6,611 nt of DNA from assembly GCA_947097635.1 (NCBI GenBank), contig CAMURW010000087.1, positions 1 through 6,611 on the forward strand, given 5' to 3'. A program made the position numbers and the translations under genes. This document shows, piece after piece, positions 5,938 through 6,611 of this stretch (its first letter is position 1; every line of letters starts with the position of its first letter). The DNA comes from an uncultured Bacteroidales bacterium. GTDB taxonomy: Bacteria > Bacteroidota > Bacteroidia > Bacteroidales > P3. The notes beneath the pieces were generated by a model. The model was not told where the DNA came from and did not search any database. It saw only the letters and a list, made by a program, of their open reading frames with translations.

Positions 5938-6611
5938 CTATTTGATAGTGTTGTAGAGGTTGAGGAGCGTGCGGGCGTGGGCGCTTATGGAAATGATGTG
6001 CGTGTGAGAGGGTTTTTGCGGCCGAAGGATGTAGTCTTCTATGGCTCGTTGAAGGGCCGAGACGTCATTTGGTGGCACCAAGGTGCCATTGATTCCATCC
6101 TGTAACTGCATTTCAGCACCTCCGCAACGAGTGGCAATCACCCAGTGGCCTTGAGAGAGCGCTTCGGCAATGTTCAGCCCGAAAGACTCCAGGAAGATAG
6201 CAGGATGCAGCATTGCTCCATATTTCTCTGTGACACTAAAAACCTGATCAGCAGGAACCTTGCTATGCCATAGGATGTTGCTGTCTTTGTGATACTTGTG
6301 TTTCAAACGCATGAAGTAACGTCTCTCGCTTTTCGTTCCTGCACCTCCGATCAGGTGTAGTGTTGGTGTCTTTGTAGATTTATATTCTGTTCGCAAATGC
6401 ATTGCCGCTCTGCGGAAAGCCTCTAAGAGGATATGAATTCCTTTTACGTAGCTGATTCTGCCAGCATAATAGAAAGAAGTGACTTCGTGGTCTTGTGGTA
6501 GTGTGGCTCTGTCGGGTAACGGTATGCCGTGTGGAATGACTACTATTTTCTTGTTGGGTATCCCCTGCTGCGGCACTACAGCCAACGGCATTACTGCAAG
6601 ATAGGAACAAG
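5938..6611 (-). CDS. Glycosyltransferase family 4 (GT-B fold), N-terminus cut by window edge
   Basis: The frame is open from base 6609 (first complete codon) to a TAG at 5938-5940, so only the last 223 or so residues are present. The ATG at 6589-6591 is internal, not a start: open coding sequence continues upstream of it, and the whole N-terminal acceptor-binding Rossmann domain is missing. The retained C-terminal half shows the linker VIPHGI, then YYAGRISYVKGIHILLEAF with the phosphate-binding R (6457-6459) and K (6442-6444). LHLIGGAG follows, then ESFGLNIAE, the EX7E pair of retaining GT4 enzymes (E at 6187-6189 and 6163-6165), and CGGAEMQLQDGINGTLVPP. It probably transfers a sugar with retention of anomeric configuration during glycan assembly in the cytoplasm. 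The sugar is not identifiable. The C-terminus looks natural (LLNLYNTIK), 60 bases before the exporter ATPase. Confidence 0.93.
   Translation of the reverse strand, partial: CSYLAVMPLAVVPQQGIPNKKIVVIPHGIPLPDRATLPQDHEVTSFYYAGRISYVKGIHILLEAFRRAAMHLRTEYKSTKTPTLHLIGGAGTKSERRYFMRLKHKYHKDSNILWHSKVPADQVFSVTEKYGAMLHPAIFLESFGLNIAEALSQGHWVIATRCGGAEMQLQDGINGTLVPPNDVSALQRAIEDYILRPQKPSHTHIISISAHARTLLNLYNTIK

Noticed and set aside
6589..6591. ATG as the start of the GT4 gene
   Set aside because: The frame remains open up to the window edge, and the protein would lack its whole N-terminal domain, so this ATG is internal.

Overview
The window is a slice of a bacterial surface-polysaccharide gene cluster. All seven genes I can support lie on the minus strand, so transcription runs from base 6611 towards base 1. 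The organism is most likely a member of the Bacteroidota, perhaps Prevotella- or Bacteroides-like. This is an inference from three things: mid-range base composition, the lack of a well-placed Shine-Dalgarno sequence before every start I checked, and the overall style of the export ATPase and glycosyltransferases. The species cannot be named from this sequence.

In transcription order the layout is: the 3' part of a GT4 (GT-B fold) glycosyltransferase (6611-5938, start outside the window); the ATPase (wzt-like, 5877-4576) and permease (wzm-like, 4573-3704) of an ABC-2 polysaccharide exporter; a membrane acyltransferase of the acyltransferase-3 family (3619-2606); two related GT2 (GT-A fold) glycosyltransferases (2593-1658 and 1544-579); and the 5' part of a third, more distant GT2 enzyme (576-1, end outside the window). 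Three gene junctions are only 2, 2 and 12 bases apart. The others are 60 and 84 bases, plus one apparent 113-base gap. This looks like one operon whose promoter and terminator are both outside the window.

Together the genes fit an ABC-transporter-dependent polysaccharide pathway. The cytoplasmic glycosyltransferases build a glycan on a lipid carrier. The acyltransferase probably adds an O-acyl group. The Wzm/Wzt-like transporter moves the finished or growing chain across the inner membrane. The ATPase has a C-terminal extension of about 165 residues, where Wzt proteins of some O-antigen systems carry a glycan-recognition domain.

The main anomaly is at the 3' end of the GT2 gene at 1658-2593. 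A one-base shift in a run of four C residues (minus strand, 1678-1681) opens 42 more codons that stop at 1549, only 4 bases before the next start. The 113-base gap is therefore probably the displaced end of this gene. I see no RNA genes, mobile elements, CRISPR arrays or terminators, and no stretch above 300 bases lacks a gene. I find no clearly new system: this is an accessory polysaccharide locus of known type.
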